This document shows, piece after piece, positions 8,800 to 17,903 of a DNA stretch of 64,000 nucleotides (position 1 is its first letter; each line of letters begins with the position of its first letter). Source of the DNA: Aquabacter sp040049275 (GTDB taxonomy: Bacteria; Pseudomonadota; Alphaproteobacteria; Rhizobiales; Xanthobacteraceae). The translations under genes were made by a program, and so were the position numbers. The stretch is from positions 310,001 through 374,000 of the forward strand of contig NZ_JBDZDT010000003.1 of assembly GCF_040049275.1 (NCBI RefSeq), written 5' to 3'. Below the pieces are notes generated by a model, which saw only the letters and a list, made by a program, of their open reading frames with translations, made no database searches and had not been told where the DNA came from.

Positions 8800-9843
8800 A
8801 TGCTGAAGGCAGCCGATCATTTCCCGCCCGGCCATCCCAAGGTGGCCTCCGGGCGCATCGGCGTGCTGCTGGTCAATCTCGGCACGCCCGAGGCCACCGA
8901 TTACTGGTCCATGCGGGCCTATCTGAAGGAGTTCCTCTCCGACCGGCGGGTCATCGAGGTCAACCGCGTGGTCTGGTGGCTGGTGCTGAACCTCATCGTC
9001 CTCACCAAAAGGCCCGGGCCGAAGGGCAAGGACTATGACAGCATCTGGAACAAGGAACGCAACGAGGGCCCGCTGAAGACCATCACCCGCGCCCAGGCGG
9101 AGAAGCTCGCCGCTAGCCTCGCCCCGGACGATGCGCGCATCGTGGTGGACTGGGCCATGCGCTACGGCAAGCCGCCCATCGCCGAGCGACTGGAGGCGCT
9201 TCAGAAACAGGGCTGCGAGCGCATTCTCATCGTGCCGCTCTATCCCCAATATGCCGCCGCCACCACCGCCACGGTCTGCGACAAGGCCTTCGATGCGCTG
9301 AAGACCATGCGCTGGCAGCCCATCCTGCGCGTCGCCCCGCCCTGGCACGACGATGAAGTCTATATCGCGGCGGCGTGCGAGAGCCTGAAGGCAAACCTCG
9401 CGAAGCTCGATTTCGAGCCGGAGGTGATCCTCGCCTCGTTCCACGGCGTGCCGCAATCCTACCTCGCCAAGGGCGACCCCTATCATTGCCAGTGCGTGAA
9501 GACGGCGCGGCTGATGCGGGAATATCTGGGGTTCAGCGAGGAGCGCTTCCGCCTCACCTTCCAGTCCCGCTTCGGCACCGAGGAATGGCTCCAGCCCTAT
9601 ACGGACAAGACCGTGGAGGCGCTGGGAAAGAGCGGCGTGAAGAAGCTCGCCATCGTCAATCCGGGCTTTACCGCCGACTGCCTGGAGACGCTGGAGGAGA
9701 TCGGCGTCGAGAACCGGGAGATCTTCCTGCACAATGGCGGCGAGAAATTCGCCGCCATCCCCTGCCTCAACGACACGGCAGAGGGCATGCAGGTGATCGA
9801 GCACGTGGTGCGGCGGGAATTGTCCGGGTGGATGGCGGGATAG
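8800..9843 (+). CDS. hemH: Ferrochelatase
   Basis: Ferrochelatase of 347 residues, inserting Fe2+ into protoporphyrin IX in the last step of haem synthesis; membrane-associated cytosolic enzyme. Recognisable segments are VLLVNLGTPEA at the N-terminus, the catalytic histidine region ASFHGVPQSYLAKGDPYHCQC, FQSRFGTEEWL and the late acidic segment NPGFTADCLETLEEIG. The ATG at 8800 gives the normal family length; the open frame extends upstream only as the out-of-frame shadow of the preceding gene. It sits in an operon with a haem-degrading monooxygenase upstream and a small membrane protein eight bases downstream. Confidence 0.96.
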   Translation: MLKAADHFPPGHPKVASGRIGVLLVNLGTPEATDYWSMRAYLKEFLSDRRVIEVNRVVWWLVLNLIVLTKRPGPKGKDYDSIWNKERNEGPLKTITRAQAEKLAASLAPDDARIVVDWAMRYGKPPIAERLEALQKQGCERILIVPLYPQYAAATTATVCDKAFDALKTMRWQPILRVAPPWHDDEVYIAAACESLKANLAKLDFEPEVILASFHGVPQSYLAKGDPYHCQCVKTARLMREYLGFSEERFRLTFQSRFGTEEWLQPYTDKTVEALGKSGVKKLAIVNPGFTADCLETLEEIGVENREIFLHNGGEKFAAIPCLNDTAEGMQVIEHVVRRELSGWMAG

Positions 9844-9851
9844 ACAAGGCA

Positions 9852-10103
9852 ATGCTTCAGTTCGTTCCCGTCATCGTCATCCTGCTCATGATGGTCTACG
9901 CCTACATCCATGGCCGGCTTCGCTTCGATATGCGCGCGCGGCTGATCTTCAGCGCGGTGGGCGGCCTCATAGGAGGCGCCTTGATCATCCTCATGATCGA
10001 CAAGGAATGGTCGGGCTTCACGGTTCTCGGGCCGTTCATGCTTTCCTCCCTGGCGATCTGGATGGCCGGCGGGATGGGAATGAAGGGCCATCGGGAGAGC
10101 TGA
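9852..10103 (+). CDS. Small membrane protein downstream of hemH
   Basis: An 83-residue protein with three predicted membrane segments (FVPVIVILLMMVYAYI; LIFSAVGGLIGGALIILMI; LGPFMLSSLAIWMAGG) separated by short charged loops. It begins eight bases after the hemH stop and is probably the third gene of that transcript. I do not recognise a named family. A role linked to haem or iron handling is only suggested by position. Confidence 0.65.
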   Translation: MLQFVPVIVILLMMVYAYIHGRLRFDMRARLIFSAVGGLIGGALIILMIDKEWSGFTVLGPFMLSSLAIWMAGGMGMKGHRES

Positions 10104-10128
10104 GGAGAGAGGGCGGAAAGGGGCCGTC

Positions 10129-12795
10129 TCACAAATCCAGGTCCACCCGCACCATGGTGGGATCATCGCTCCCCACGCGCACGGTGAAGCCCAGGTCCTC
10201 CGCCACGCGCAGCATGGGTTGGTTCTCCCGCAGCACGTCGCCGAAGATGCGCTTCAGCCCCTGCCGGCGGGCATAGCTGAGGATCTCGTTCATCAGCCCG
10301 TAGCCGAGGCCCCGCCCCTTCTGGTCCGAGCGCACCATGATGGCGTATTCGGCCTCCTCATTGTCGGGATCGGCGATAATGCGCACCGCGCCAAGGATCT
10401 CCCCCTCACCGTTCAGCGCCACCAGCGCCATCTCCCGGTGGTAGTCGATCTGCGACAGGCGCGCCGCCATGAGGTGCGGGAAATCCTTGATGGACCCGAG
10501 GAACCGCATGCGCACGTCCGCGGGGTCCGAGCGGCGCACCATCTCCACCAAAGCCGGCTCGTCCTCCGGGCGGATGGGGCGAAGCTCCAGCACCTGCCCG
10601 TCGGCGAGCGAAATGGTGCCGGAAAGCCGCGTGGGATAAGGCCGGATGGCAAAGTGTCGGGTGCCAGAGCCTTCCGCCGCATGGGCGACGATGCGGGCGT
10701 CCAGTGCGATCACCCCCGCGGAATCCGCCAGCAGCGGGTTGATGTCCAGCTCGGTGATCTCTGGGATGTCCCCCAGCAGGTCGGAGATCTTCACCAAGGT
10801 GGCCTCGATGGCCTCCATGTCGGCGGGCGCGCGATCGCGATAGCCGGCTAACAGTCGCGAAATATGGGTGCGCTCGATCATCTCCCGCGCCAGCAGCCGG
10901 TTGAGCGGCGGCAGGGCCACGGCGCGGTCGGCGATCACCTCCACGGCGACGCCGCCCTCGCCGAACAGGATGACCGGGCCGAAGGTAGCGTCGTTGGAAA
11001 TGCCGACGATCAGTTCGTGCGCCTCGGGCCGGTGGATCATCTCCTGCACGGTGAAGCCGTCGAGCTTCGCATCCGGCCGGCGCTCGGCCACCGTCGCCAG
11101 CATGGTCCGCGCCGCCTCCTCCACCGCCTCGGCGGTACGCAGGTCCAGGCGCACGCCGCCCACGTCCGTCTTGTGGGTGATGGCGTGGGAGAGGATCTTC
11201 AGCGCCACCGGCCGGCCGATCTCCCGCGCCACCTGCGCCGCCTCTTCCGGCGTATGGGCAAGGCGGGTCGCGACGGTGGGGATGTCATAGGCCGCGAGCA
11301 CGCTTTTCGCCTCGAACTCTGTGAGGGTGGAGCGCCCTGCCGCCACCGCCGCCTGGACGATCTCCCGCGCCTTGCCCCGGTCCGGCTCGTCGAAGCCGCG
11401 GGCGGGCGGCGTCTCCATCAAGATCGCCTGGTTGCGGCGGTAGGCGGCGAGATGGACGAAGGCGCGCACGGCCTCGTCCGGGGTCTCGTAAGTCGGCACG
11501 CGCTTTGCCGCGAAACGCCGCCGCGCCTCGGCCACCGCCGTCTCGCCCAGCCAGCAGGTGAGAACCGGGGCGCCGGGATGGCGCGCCAGCGTGTCGATGA
11601 CCGCCTCTGCCGCCTCTGTGGAATCCGCCACAGCGGTGGGGCAGTTTAGCACCAGAACGGCATCGGAAGCGGGGTCCGAGAGCAATGCCGAGAGGCCGTC
11701 CGCATAACGCCGGCCCGGCGCATCGCCGATAATGTCCACCGGGTTGCCGCGCGACCACGTGGCGGGGAGCACCTTATCCAGTTGCGCGATGGTCTTCGGG
11801 TCCAGCGTCGCGAGGCTGCCCGGCGTGCCCTCCAGCGCATCGGTGGCGAGCACACCCGCGCCGCCGCCATTGGTGAGGATGGACAGCCGCTCGCCCTTCA
11901 GCCGGAGGCCGGAGGAGAGGGTGGTCACCGCCTCGAACAGTTCGCGCAGCTCGTGGACGCGCAGCATGCCGGCGCGGCGGAAGGCGGCGTCATAGACAAT
12001 GTCCGCGCCCGCCAGCGCGCCGGTGTGGGAGAGCGCCGCCTTCGCCCCCGCCGCGCTGCGGCCCGCCTTGATGACGATGACCGGCTTGGCGCGAGCGGCG
12101 ATGCGGCCTGCGGACATGAATTTCCGCGCATCCGTGATGCTTTCCACATAGAGCAGGATGGCGCGGGTCTGGTTATCGAGGGCGAGGTGGTCCAGCAGAT
12201 CGCCGAAATCCACGTCCGCCATGTCGCCCAAAGAGACGATGTGGGAGAAACCGAAGCCGCGCGCATCGGCCCAGTCCAGCACCGCGGTGGCCATGGCGCC
12301 GGACTGGGTGACGAACGCCACATCCCCCTTCCGCGGCATCAGATGCGCGAATGAGGCATTGATGGCCGGCCCGGTGGAGATGAAGCCGATGCAGTTCGGC
12401 CCCACGATGCGCAGCAGATGGGGCCGCGCCGCATCCAGCATCTTCTGGCGCAGCTCCTTGCCTTCCACCTTGTCGCCCTCGCCGAAGCCGGCGGTTATGA
12501 CCACCGCCGCCCGGCAGCCCTTGGCGCCGAGATCGGCAATCACCTGGGGGATGGCGTCCGGCGGGGTCGCCACCACGGCGAGGTCCACGGGAATGGGCAG
12601 GTCCGCGATGCTGGCATAATTGAGCGAGGAGCGGATGGCGCGCTCCTTGGGGTTCACGGTGAGGATGGGCCCCTGGAAGCCCGCCTCGAACAAATTCCGG
12701 GCAATCACCGAGCCGACCGAACCGGCCCGGTTGCTGGCGCCCACAAGGGCGATGGCGGAAGGATGGAACAGCGCGTCGAGATTGCGGGTGGTCAT
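10129..12795 (-). CDS. Pat-like acyl-CoA synthetase (ADP-forming) / GNAT acetyltransferase
   Basis: An 888-residue protein related to bacterial protein lysine acetyltransferases Pat/YfiQ. Domains in order: CoA-binding Rossmann domain (residues ~8-110), succinyl-CoA-synthetase-like ligase domains (~150-460), ATP-grasp domain (~480-700) and C-terminal GNAT acetyltransferase (~720-885, with EEAEYAIMVRSDQKGRGLGYGLM). The histidine that is phosphorylated in active ADP-forming enzymes is present in SHTGALAGAD (His257). In enteric Pat the synthetase part is thought to be inactive, so keeping this residue leaves real synthetase activity possible. In known systems Pat acetylates acetyl-CoA synthetase and other central metabolic enzymes. 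It is convergent with the haem operon. Confidence 0.9.
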   Translation of the reverse strand: MTTRNLDALFHPSAIALVGASNRAGSVGSVIARNLFEAGFQGPILTVNPKERAIRSSLNYASIADLPIPVDLAVVATPPDAIPQVIADLGAKGCRAAVVITAGFGEGDKVEGKELRQKMLDAARPHLLRIVGPNCIGFISTGPAINASFAHLMPRKGDVAFVTQSGAMATAVLDWADARGFGFSHIVSLGDMADVDFGDLLDHLALDNQTRAILLYVESITDARKFMSAGRIAARAKPVIVIKAGRSAAGAKAALSHTGALAGADIVYDAAFRRAGMLRVHELRELFEAVTTLSSGLRLKGERLSILTNGGGAGVLATDALEGTPGSLATLDPKTIAQLDKVLPATWSRGNPVDIIGDAPGRRYADGLSALLSDPASDAVLVLNCPTAVADSTEAAEAVIDTLARHPGAPVLTCWLGETAVAEARRRFAAKRVPTYETPDEAVRAFVHLAAYRRNQAILMETPPARGFDEPDRGKAREIVQAAVAAGRSTLTEFEAKSVLAAYDIPTVATRLAHTPEEAAQVAREIGRPVALKILSHAITHKTDVGGVRLDLRTAEAVEEAARTMLATVAERRPDAKLDGFTVQEMIHRPEAHELIVGISNDATFGPVILFGEGGVAVEVIADRAVALPPLNRLLAREMIERTHISRLLAGYRDRAPADMEAIEATLVKISDLLGDIPEITELDINPLLADSAGVIALDARIVAHAAEGSGTRHFAIRPYPTRLSGTISLADGQVLELRPIRPEDEPALVEMVRRSDPADVRMRFLGSIKDFPHLMAARLSQIDYHREMALVALNGEGEILGAVRIIADPDNEEAEYAIMVRSDQKGRGLGYGLMNEILSYARRQGLKRIFGDVLRENQPMLRVAEDLGFTVRVGSDDPTMVRVDLDL

Positions 12796-12898
12796 GGGGC
12801 CTGCCTCGCTCGGGATCTGTTACCGGGATTTATGTACCGCCGTTCGTGTGCCTTCTACCGTTCGATGCCGCATTGATGCGGCGCAACAACTCTCGCTT

Positions 12899-12992
12899 GG
12901 CCCCCTCCCCCTTTGCGAGGGAGGGAATTCTCCGTGGCTACGCCTTGCCTCCGCCTCCGGGAGATCCCCGGGTCAAGCCCGGGAATGACGGC
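12899..12992. repeat. Partial palindromic repeats upstream of the Pat-like gene
   Basis: Two degenerate members of the window's intergenic repeat families: a CCCCCTCC...GAGGGAGGG hairpin at about 12900-12928, and a half unit reading CCCCGGGTCAAGCCCGGG followed by AATGACGG at about 12966-12992. They fill the 200-base gap between purH and the Pat-like gene. Confidence 0.6.
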
Positions 12993-12997
12993 TTGGT

Positions 12998-14587
12998 CTA
13001 ATGCTTGAAGTGCCGCACGCCGGTGAACACCATGGCGAGGCCCGCCGCGTCCGCCGCTTCAATCACTTCCTGGTCGCGCATGGAGCCGCCGGGCTGGATC
13101 ACCGCCGTGGCGCCCGCCTCAACCGCCGCCAGGAGCCCGTCCGCGAAGGGGAAGAAGGCGTCCGAGGCCACCACCGAGCCCTTGGTCAGGGTCTCCGCGA
13201 GGCCCGCCGCCTCGGCCGCATCCTGCGCCTTGCGGGCGGCGATGCGGGCTGAATCCACGCGGCTCATCTGGCCGGCGCCGACGCCCACGGTGGCGAGGTC
13301 CTTGGCATAGACGATGGTGTTGGACTTCACGTGCTTGGCCACCCGGAAGGCGAAGCGCAGGTCCGCCAGCTCCGCATTGGTGGGCGCGCGCCTGGTGACC
13401 ACCCGCAGCTCCATGTCGTCCACGGAGGCGTTGTCGCGGCCCTGCACGAGGAGCCCGCCGGCCACGGTGCGGATGTTGAGGCCAGGCGCCTTCGGGTCCG
13501 GCAGGCCGCCGGTGAGCAGGAGGCGCAGATTCTTCTTCGCGCCGATGATGGCGATGGCCTCCTCGGAGGCGTCGGGGGCGATGATCACCTCGGTGAAGAT
13601 CTCGGTCATGGCCCGCGCCGCCTCAGCGTCCAGCAGCCGGTTCACCGCGATGATGCCGCCGAAGGCCGAGACGGGGTCGCAGGCGAGCGCCTTCTTATAG
13701 GCCTCCAGCAGCGAGCCGCCCTCGGCCACGCCGCAGGGATTGGCGTGCTTGACGATCACCACCGCCGCCGTGCGCTCAGGCGAGAATTCGGCGACGCATT
13801 CGAAGGCCGCGTCGGTGTCGTTGATATTGTTGAAGGAGAGCTGCTTGCCCTGGACCTGCTTCGCCGTCGCGACGCCCGCGCGCTGCTCGGCGGTGGCATA
13901 GAAAGCCGCCGACTGGTGCGGGTTCTCGCCGTAACGCAGCTCCTCCAGCAGCTTGCCGCCCGTGGCGCGATAGGCAGGAGCCGTGAGTTTCAGTTCGCCG
14001 GGAAACCAGTTCGAGATGGCCGCATCATAGGCCGCGGTGCGGGCATAGGCGGTCTGGGCGAGGCGGCGGCGCAAGGGGAGCGTCGTGCCGCCATGCAGCT
14101 CGATCTCTGCGATCACCGCCTCATAGTCCGCCGTGTCCACCACCACGGCCACGTCGTGATGGTTCTTCGCGGCGCCCCGGATCATGGAGGGTCCGCCAAT
14201 GTCGATGTTCTCGATGGCGGTCTCGAAGTCCGCGCCGCGGGCGACGGTCTCCTCGAAGGGATAGAGGTTCACCACCACGAGATCGATGGGGGCGATGCCG
14301 TGCTCGGCCATGGAGGCCTGGTGGCCCGCATCGGCGCGGATGGCGAGGATGCCGCCATGCACCTTGGGGTGGAGCGTCTTCACGCGGCCGTCCATCATTT
14401 CGGGAAAGCCGGTCAGCTCGGCCACATCGATCACCGGCAGGCCGGCATCCGCAATGGCCTTGGCCGTGCCGCCGGTGGAGATGAGCTGCACGCCGTTCTT
14501 CACGAGTGCGGAGGCGAAGGGGATCAGGCCGGCCTTGTCCGATACCGAAATGAGGGCGCGGGTGACGGGGCGGACATCGACGGTCAT
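12998..14587 (-). CDS. purH: Bifunctional AICAR formyltransferase / IMP cyclohydrolase
   Basis: PurH, 529 residues, catalysing the last two steps of de novo IMP synthesis in the cytosol. The N-terminal IMP cyclohydrolase domain has ALISVSDKAG and VQLISTGGTAKAI and the segment GRVKTLHPKVHGGIL. The C-terminal AICAR transformylase domain has RYGENPHQSAAFY and the Lys-His active site in VIVKHANPCGVA. The start at 14587 has a CGGAG site about nine bases upstream and gives the conserved N-terminus; the ATG at 14638 adds an unconserved leader. It follows the heparinase-like gene after 47 bases, so an rsmB/heparinase/purH transcript is likely. Confidence 0.97.
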   Translation of the reverse strand: MTVDVRPVTRALISVSDKAGLIPFASALVKNGVQLISTGGTAKAIADAGLPVIDVAELTGFPEMMDGRVKTLHPKVHGGILAIRADAGHQASMAEHGIAPIDLVVVNLYPFEETVARGADFETAIENIDIGGPSMIRGAAKNHHDVAVVVDTADYEAVIAEIELHGGTTLPLRRRLAQTAYARTAAYDAAISNWFPGELKLTAPAYRATGGKLLEELRYGENPHQSAAFYATAEQRAGVATAKQVQGKQLSFNNINDTDAAFECVAEFSPERTAAVVIVKHANPCGVAEGGSLLEAYKKALACDPVSAFGGIIAVNRLLDAEAARAMTEIFTEVIIAPDASEEAIAIIGAKKNLRLLLTGGLPDPKAPGLNIRTVAGGLLVQGRDNASVDDMELRVVTRRAPTNAELADLRFAFRVAKHVKSNTIVYAKDLATVGVGAGQMSRVDSARIAARKAQDAAEAAGLAETLTKGSVVASDAFFPFADGLLAAVEAGATAVIQPGGSMRDQEVIEAADAAGLAMVFTGVRHFKH

Positions 14588-14634
14588 GGCAGTTCTCCGG
14601 AGTTGGCTCGCCCTAACATGGAGCGCGCCGCCCG

Positions 14635-16383
14635 TCACCCGCCGCGCCGTGCGCTCCGTGCATGGCCGCCGCGCGGCTCCTCACCTTCCTTGGTACGCAC
14701 CAGCGTCCAGAGCAGGCGCGAGGTCTCGTTCACCGCACCGGACACCGCCAGCTGCAGGCTGCGGCGCGGGCCGTCAGGGGCGGCGAGATAGACGCTCTCC
14801 TCCACCTGGACCGTCTGGTTGGGCGCGACGAAAACCCAGGCCTCGCCGCCGGGCACGGTGAGAAGCATGGTGGAGGGGTCGTCCAGACGCTCCACTTCCA
14901 CGGCAGGGTGGAGGTGGAAGCGGGCGGTGAAGGCGACGGGCGGCAACGCCGCCGTGCCCGTGGCCGGGCTGAACTGGTCTTCCCCGTCGAGCCGGCTGCC
15001 GTCCGCCGAGAGCCGCCAGGAGCGCTGGTGCAAAACGCCGAACGGCTCGGCATACCCATCATGCCGCGCGCGCACCAGGATGGCGCCGTCGCGCCCGCCG
15101 CGCTGCACCGGCACGTTGCGCGGGCCGGAGACGATGGGCGCGCCCACCGCGCGGGCGAGCCGGCCATTCTGCAGGAAGCGGCAGGAGGAGGTGTCGCCCA
15201 CCACCACGGTGGAATGGGCGGCGGTGGCGCGCGCGGCCTGCCGCCAGCGGTCGCGGTTCACTTCCGTCATGCCGCAATTGACGATGATGCGGTGGCGGCC
15301 CGAGGACATCTCGAAGGCGAGGCAGCTGGCATGGGCCTCGCCCGAGGCGGCGAGCGGGGGCGGCGTGCCGGTATCGGCGATCACCACCGTGCCCTTCGCC
15401 TCCAGGCGCTGGAAGCCGGAATGGGGCGCGTTCGCCACCGGCGCGCCGCGCGCATCGTCATAAGCGAGGATGGTGGCGAGTTGGTCCGCCGCCGTGTGGC
15501 TCATGCCGTGGAACAGCGCGAACGCGCCATCGCCATGCCGGAAGAAGCGCAGCATGGGCATCATGCGGTCGATGGCGTTCATGAGCGCGGGCGGCGCCGG
15601 CTGGTTGCGGGCGGCAAAGGCGTGGCGCAGCGGCAGAAGATCCAGCAGCAGCGCGATCAGCATGCCGGGGCTGCGGGTGAGCGGGCCGCCATCGGGCAGG
15701 ATCTGCCGGTCCAGCTCCTCCACGAGGCGTTTTTGAGCGGCGCGCGACAGGCGCGCCTGGTCGGACATGCACAGGCCCGCCAGCACCAAGGCGATAAGGG
15801 CGATGAGGCGGGGATAACCGTCCGGCGCATCGGCCGCCATGCGGCGGAGCTGGCGCACCTGCCGGGCCAGCGAGCGCATGAAGCGCTTGTAGAAATCGTG
15901 GTCGGCGTCCTGGAGCACGAAGGGCGCCTGGGTGAGCCAGGAGATGATGCGCCGCGCCGCCACCTCGGGCCGTCCCGCCACCTGCCGGGCCGCGCCAGGG
16001 TCGCGCATCCAGTCGCCCACCAGAGCGCGGGCATTGGCACGGGCGATGGTGGTGCCGGCGGCGCGCAGATGGCGCAGCCAGCCGAAGCCGTGCAGCGTCT
16101 CGGCCCATTCGTCGGAGGGCGGCTCCAATTCGAACGGGGTCTTGCCCTCCAGCATGGCGATCTTGCCGGCGAAGGCGAAGCGGCCGGCATAGATCTCGCT
16201 GGCGCGGGTGGCATCGCCGGTGCGCAAATCCTGGGGGGCGATGAGCAGGCGCTCGGGCACCGGCACGGCCACATTGCCAAGCGTCAGCGGCGCCGCGGGG
16301 GTGCGGGACAGAAGCGAACGCCAGGAGCGCCCCGCGAGGAAGGCCGCGAGGCGCATGCGTTCTGCAATGGCTCCCCGGGTCAT
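14635..16383 (-). CDS. Heparinase II/III family protein
   Basis: A 582-residue protein with an alpha/alpha-toroid N-terminal half (helical repeats, residues ~40-300) and a heparinase II/III-like beta-sandwich C-terminal half (from about residue 340, including IIVNCGM and RATAAHSTVVVGD). In alphaproteobacteria this gene regularly lies next to rsmB and purH. It is usually assigned to polysaccharide lyase-like proteins of unknown substrate. The start at 16383 gives the common N-terminus (MTRGAIAERMRL) and begins 16 bases after the rsmB stop; a longer frame would overlap rsmB. No cleavable signal peptide is evident. Confidence 0.85.
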   Translation of the reverse strand: MTRGAIAERMRLAAFLAGRSWRSLLSRTPAAPLTLGNVAVPVPERLLIAPQDLRTGDATRASEIYAGRFAFAGKIAMLEGKTPFELEPPSDEWAETLHGFGWLRHLRAAGTTIARANARALVGDWMRDPGAARQVAGRPEVAARRIISWLTQAPFVLQDADHDFYKRFMRSLARQVRQLRRMAADAPDGYPRLIALIALVLAGLCMSDQARLSRAAQKRLVEELDRQILPDGGPLTRSPGMLIALLLDLLPLRHAFAARNQPAPPALMNAIDRMMPMLRFFRHGDGAFALFHGMSHTAADQLATILAYDDARGAPVANAPHSGFQRLEAKGTVVIADTGTPPPLAASGEAHASCLAFEMSSGRHRIIVNCGMTEVNRDRWRQAARATAAHSTVVVGDTSSCRFLQNGRLARAVGAPIVSGPRNVPVQRGGRDGAILVRARHDGYAEPFGVLHQRSWRLSADGSRLDGEDQFSPATGTAALPPVAFTARFHLHPAVEVERLDDPSTMLLTVPGGEAWVFVAPNQTVQVEESVYLAAPDGPRRSLQLAVSGAVNETSRLLWTLVRTKEGEEPRGGHARSARRGG

Positions 16384-16399
16384 TCCGACGAGACGGTCC

Positions 16400-17752
16400 T
16401 CAGCCGCGTTTGCGCATGCGGGCGGCAAAAAAGCCGTCGAGGCCGGAGCGTTCCGGCTCTCCCCGCACCCAATCACAGGGCAGAGTGCGCAAATCACCTT
16501 GAGGAGTGGTGAACGCCGCAACCGCTGCGCCATCTTTTCCGCTTATGGCCTCGCGCGCCACGTCCGGGCGGGCGGCGAGAAGGGCTTCCACCTGGATTTC
16601 CCCCTCCTCCGGCTCCAGCGAGCAGGTGGAATAGACCAGGAGCCCGCCGGGGCGGACCAGATCCAGCGCATGGTTCAGGAGGCGGGACTGGAGCATGGCC
16701 AGCGCCGCCACGTCGTCGGGCCGCTTGCTCCAGGCGATGTCGGGATGGCGGCGTAGGGTTCCGGTCGCGGTGCACGGCGCGTCCAGCAGCACCGCGTCGA
16801 ACAGGCCGCCCTTGAAGGCGCCGGCATCCGCCTGCACCACTTCGGCTTCCAGCTTGAGCCGGGTGAGGTTCTCCGACAGCCGGCGCAGGCGCTCGGCGGA
16901 GCGGTCGACGGCGGTCACCTGCGCGCCCGCAGCGACCAGTTGGGCGGTCTTGCCGCCGGGCGCGGCGCACAAATCCACCACCTTCAGGCCGCGCACATCC
17001 CCAAGCAGGCGGGCCGGCAGCGCCGCGGCGGCGTCCTGCACCCACCATTCCCCCTCCTCATAGCCCGGCAGCGCCCGCACCGGCCCTGCTTCCAGGATGC
17101 GCACGCTGCCCGTGGGAAGGACTTTGCCGGAGAGCTTTTCCGCCCAGCCCTCGGGGTCGGATTTCACCGTGAGGTCGAGAGCCGGCTCGTGGGCGTGGGC
17201 GGCCGCGATGTCGCGCGCACGGTCGGCGCCATAGGTGGCGGCCCAGCGCTTGCGCAGCCATTCCGGCGTATCGGCATCGAGCGGATCGATGCGCGCCAGA
17301 AGGCCCGGCCCCTCGCGGGTGAGGCGGCGCAGGACCGCATTGATGAGGCCGGAGAAGCCGGCGGTGGAATTGTCGCCCCGGGCGATCTCCACGGAGAGGC
17401 CGACAGCGGCATGGTCCGGCACGTCCATGAACAGGATCTGCGCCGCCCCGGTCAGCAGCACCGCCTCCACCTTGGGCGCGGAGCGCGGCATGCCCTTTTC
17501 CATCAGGCCGGCGAGCACCGCGCGCAGGCTGCCGAGCCGCCGCAGCGAGACGGCGAGGATGTGGAAGGCGAGTGCCCGGTCGCGCGGTTCGAGGCCGGGC
17601 ATGTCCTGGAGGGCGTCTTCCAGGGGCGTGCCTGCGCGCAGCACGCGGTCGAGGGCATCGGCGGCAAGAAGGCGCGCGGAAAGGCCGGGCTGCGCCGGGC
17701 GGGCGGGCGCTTGGCGTGCAGGCGCTTGGCGCGGTCGGGTGGGTGTTCTCAT
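16400..17752 (-). CDS. rsmB: 16S rRNA (cytosine-5) methyltransferase, RsmB/NOP family
   Basis: SAM-dependent RNA methyltransferase of 450 residues. The N-terminal NusB-like domain covers residues ~25-165 and the catalytic Rossmann domain the rest. The SAM site is VVDLCAAPGGKTAQL. The two cysteines of the NSUN/RsmB mechanism are present in DAPCTATGTLRRHPD and VYSTCSLEPEEGE. The start at 17752 gives a Pro/Ala/Arg-rich leader typical of alphaproteobacterial members; the open frame extends further upstream only through a repeat element. It probably shares a transcript with the heparinase-like gene. RsmB modifies C967 of 16S rRNA in E. coli; the same role here is inferred. Confidence 0.92.
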   Translation of the reverse strand: MRTPTRPRQAPARQAPARPAQPGLSARLLAADALDRVLRAGTPLEDALQDMPGLEPRDRALAFHILAVSLRRLGSLRAVLAGLMEKGMPRSAPKVEAVLLTGAAQILFMDVPDHAAVGLSVEIARGDNSTAGFSGLINAVLRRLTREGPGLLARIDPLDADTPEWLRKRWAATYGADRARDIAAAHAHEPALDLTVKSDPEGWAEKLSGKVLPTGSVRILEAGPVRALPGYEEGEWWVQDAAAALPARLLGDVRGLKVVDLCAAPGGKTAQLVAAGAQVTAVDRSAERLRRLSENLTRLKLEAEVVQADAGAFKGGLFDAVLLDAPCTATGTLRRHPDIAWSKRPDDVAALAMLQSRLLNHALDLVRPGGLLVYSTCSLEPEEGEIQVEALLAARPDVAREAISGKDGAAVAAFTTPQGDLRTLPCDWVRGEPERSGLDGFFAARMRKRG

Positions 17753-17817
17753 CCCGCGCACGTAAGGGGTAAGGGCCGGGAAGGCAACCTTTTCAGGGTT
17801 TCTCCCGGTCCAACGGC

Positions 17818-17889
17818 CGTCATGGCCGGGCGTGACCCGGCCATCTCCCGGACCGGAGAGGTATCCCCGGGTCGAGCCGGGGGATGACG
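17818..17889. repeat. Palindromic intergenic repeat (GTCATGGCCGGG family)
   Basis: A 72-base unit of two hairpins: CATGGCCGGGCGTGACCCGGCCAT followed by ATCCCCGGGTCGAGCCGGGGGAT, ending in GACGAC. It lies between rsmB and htpX. The same family recurs at seven other intergenic places in this window. Confidence 0.8.
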
Positions 17890-17903
17890 ACCAACTGGCG
17901 GCC

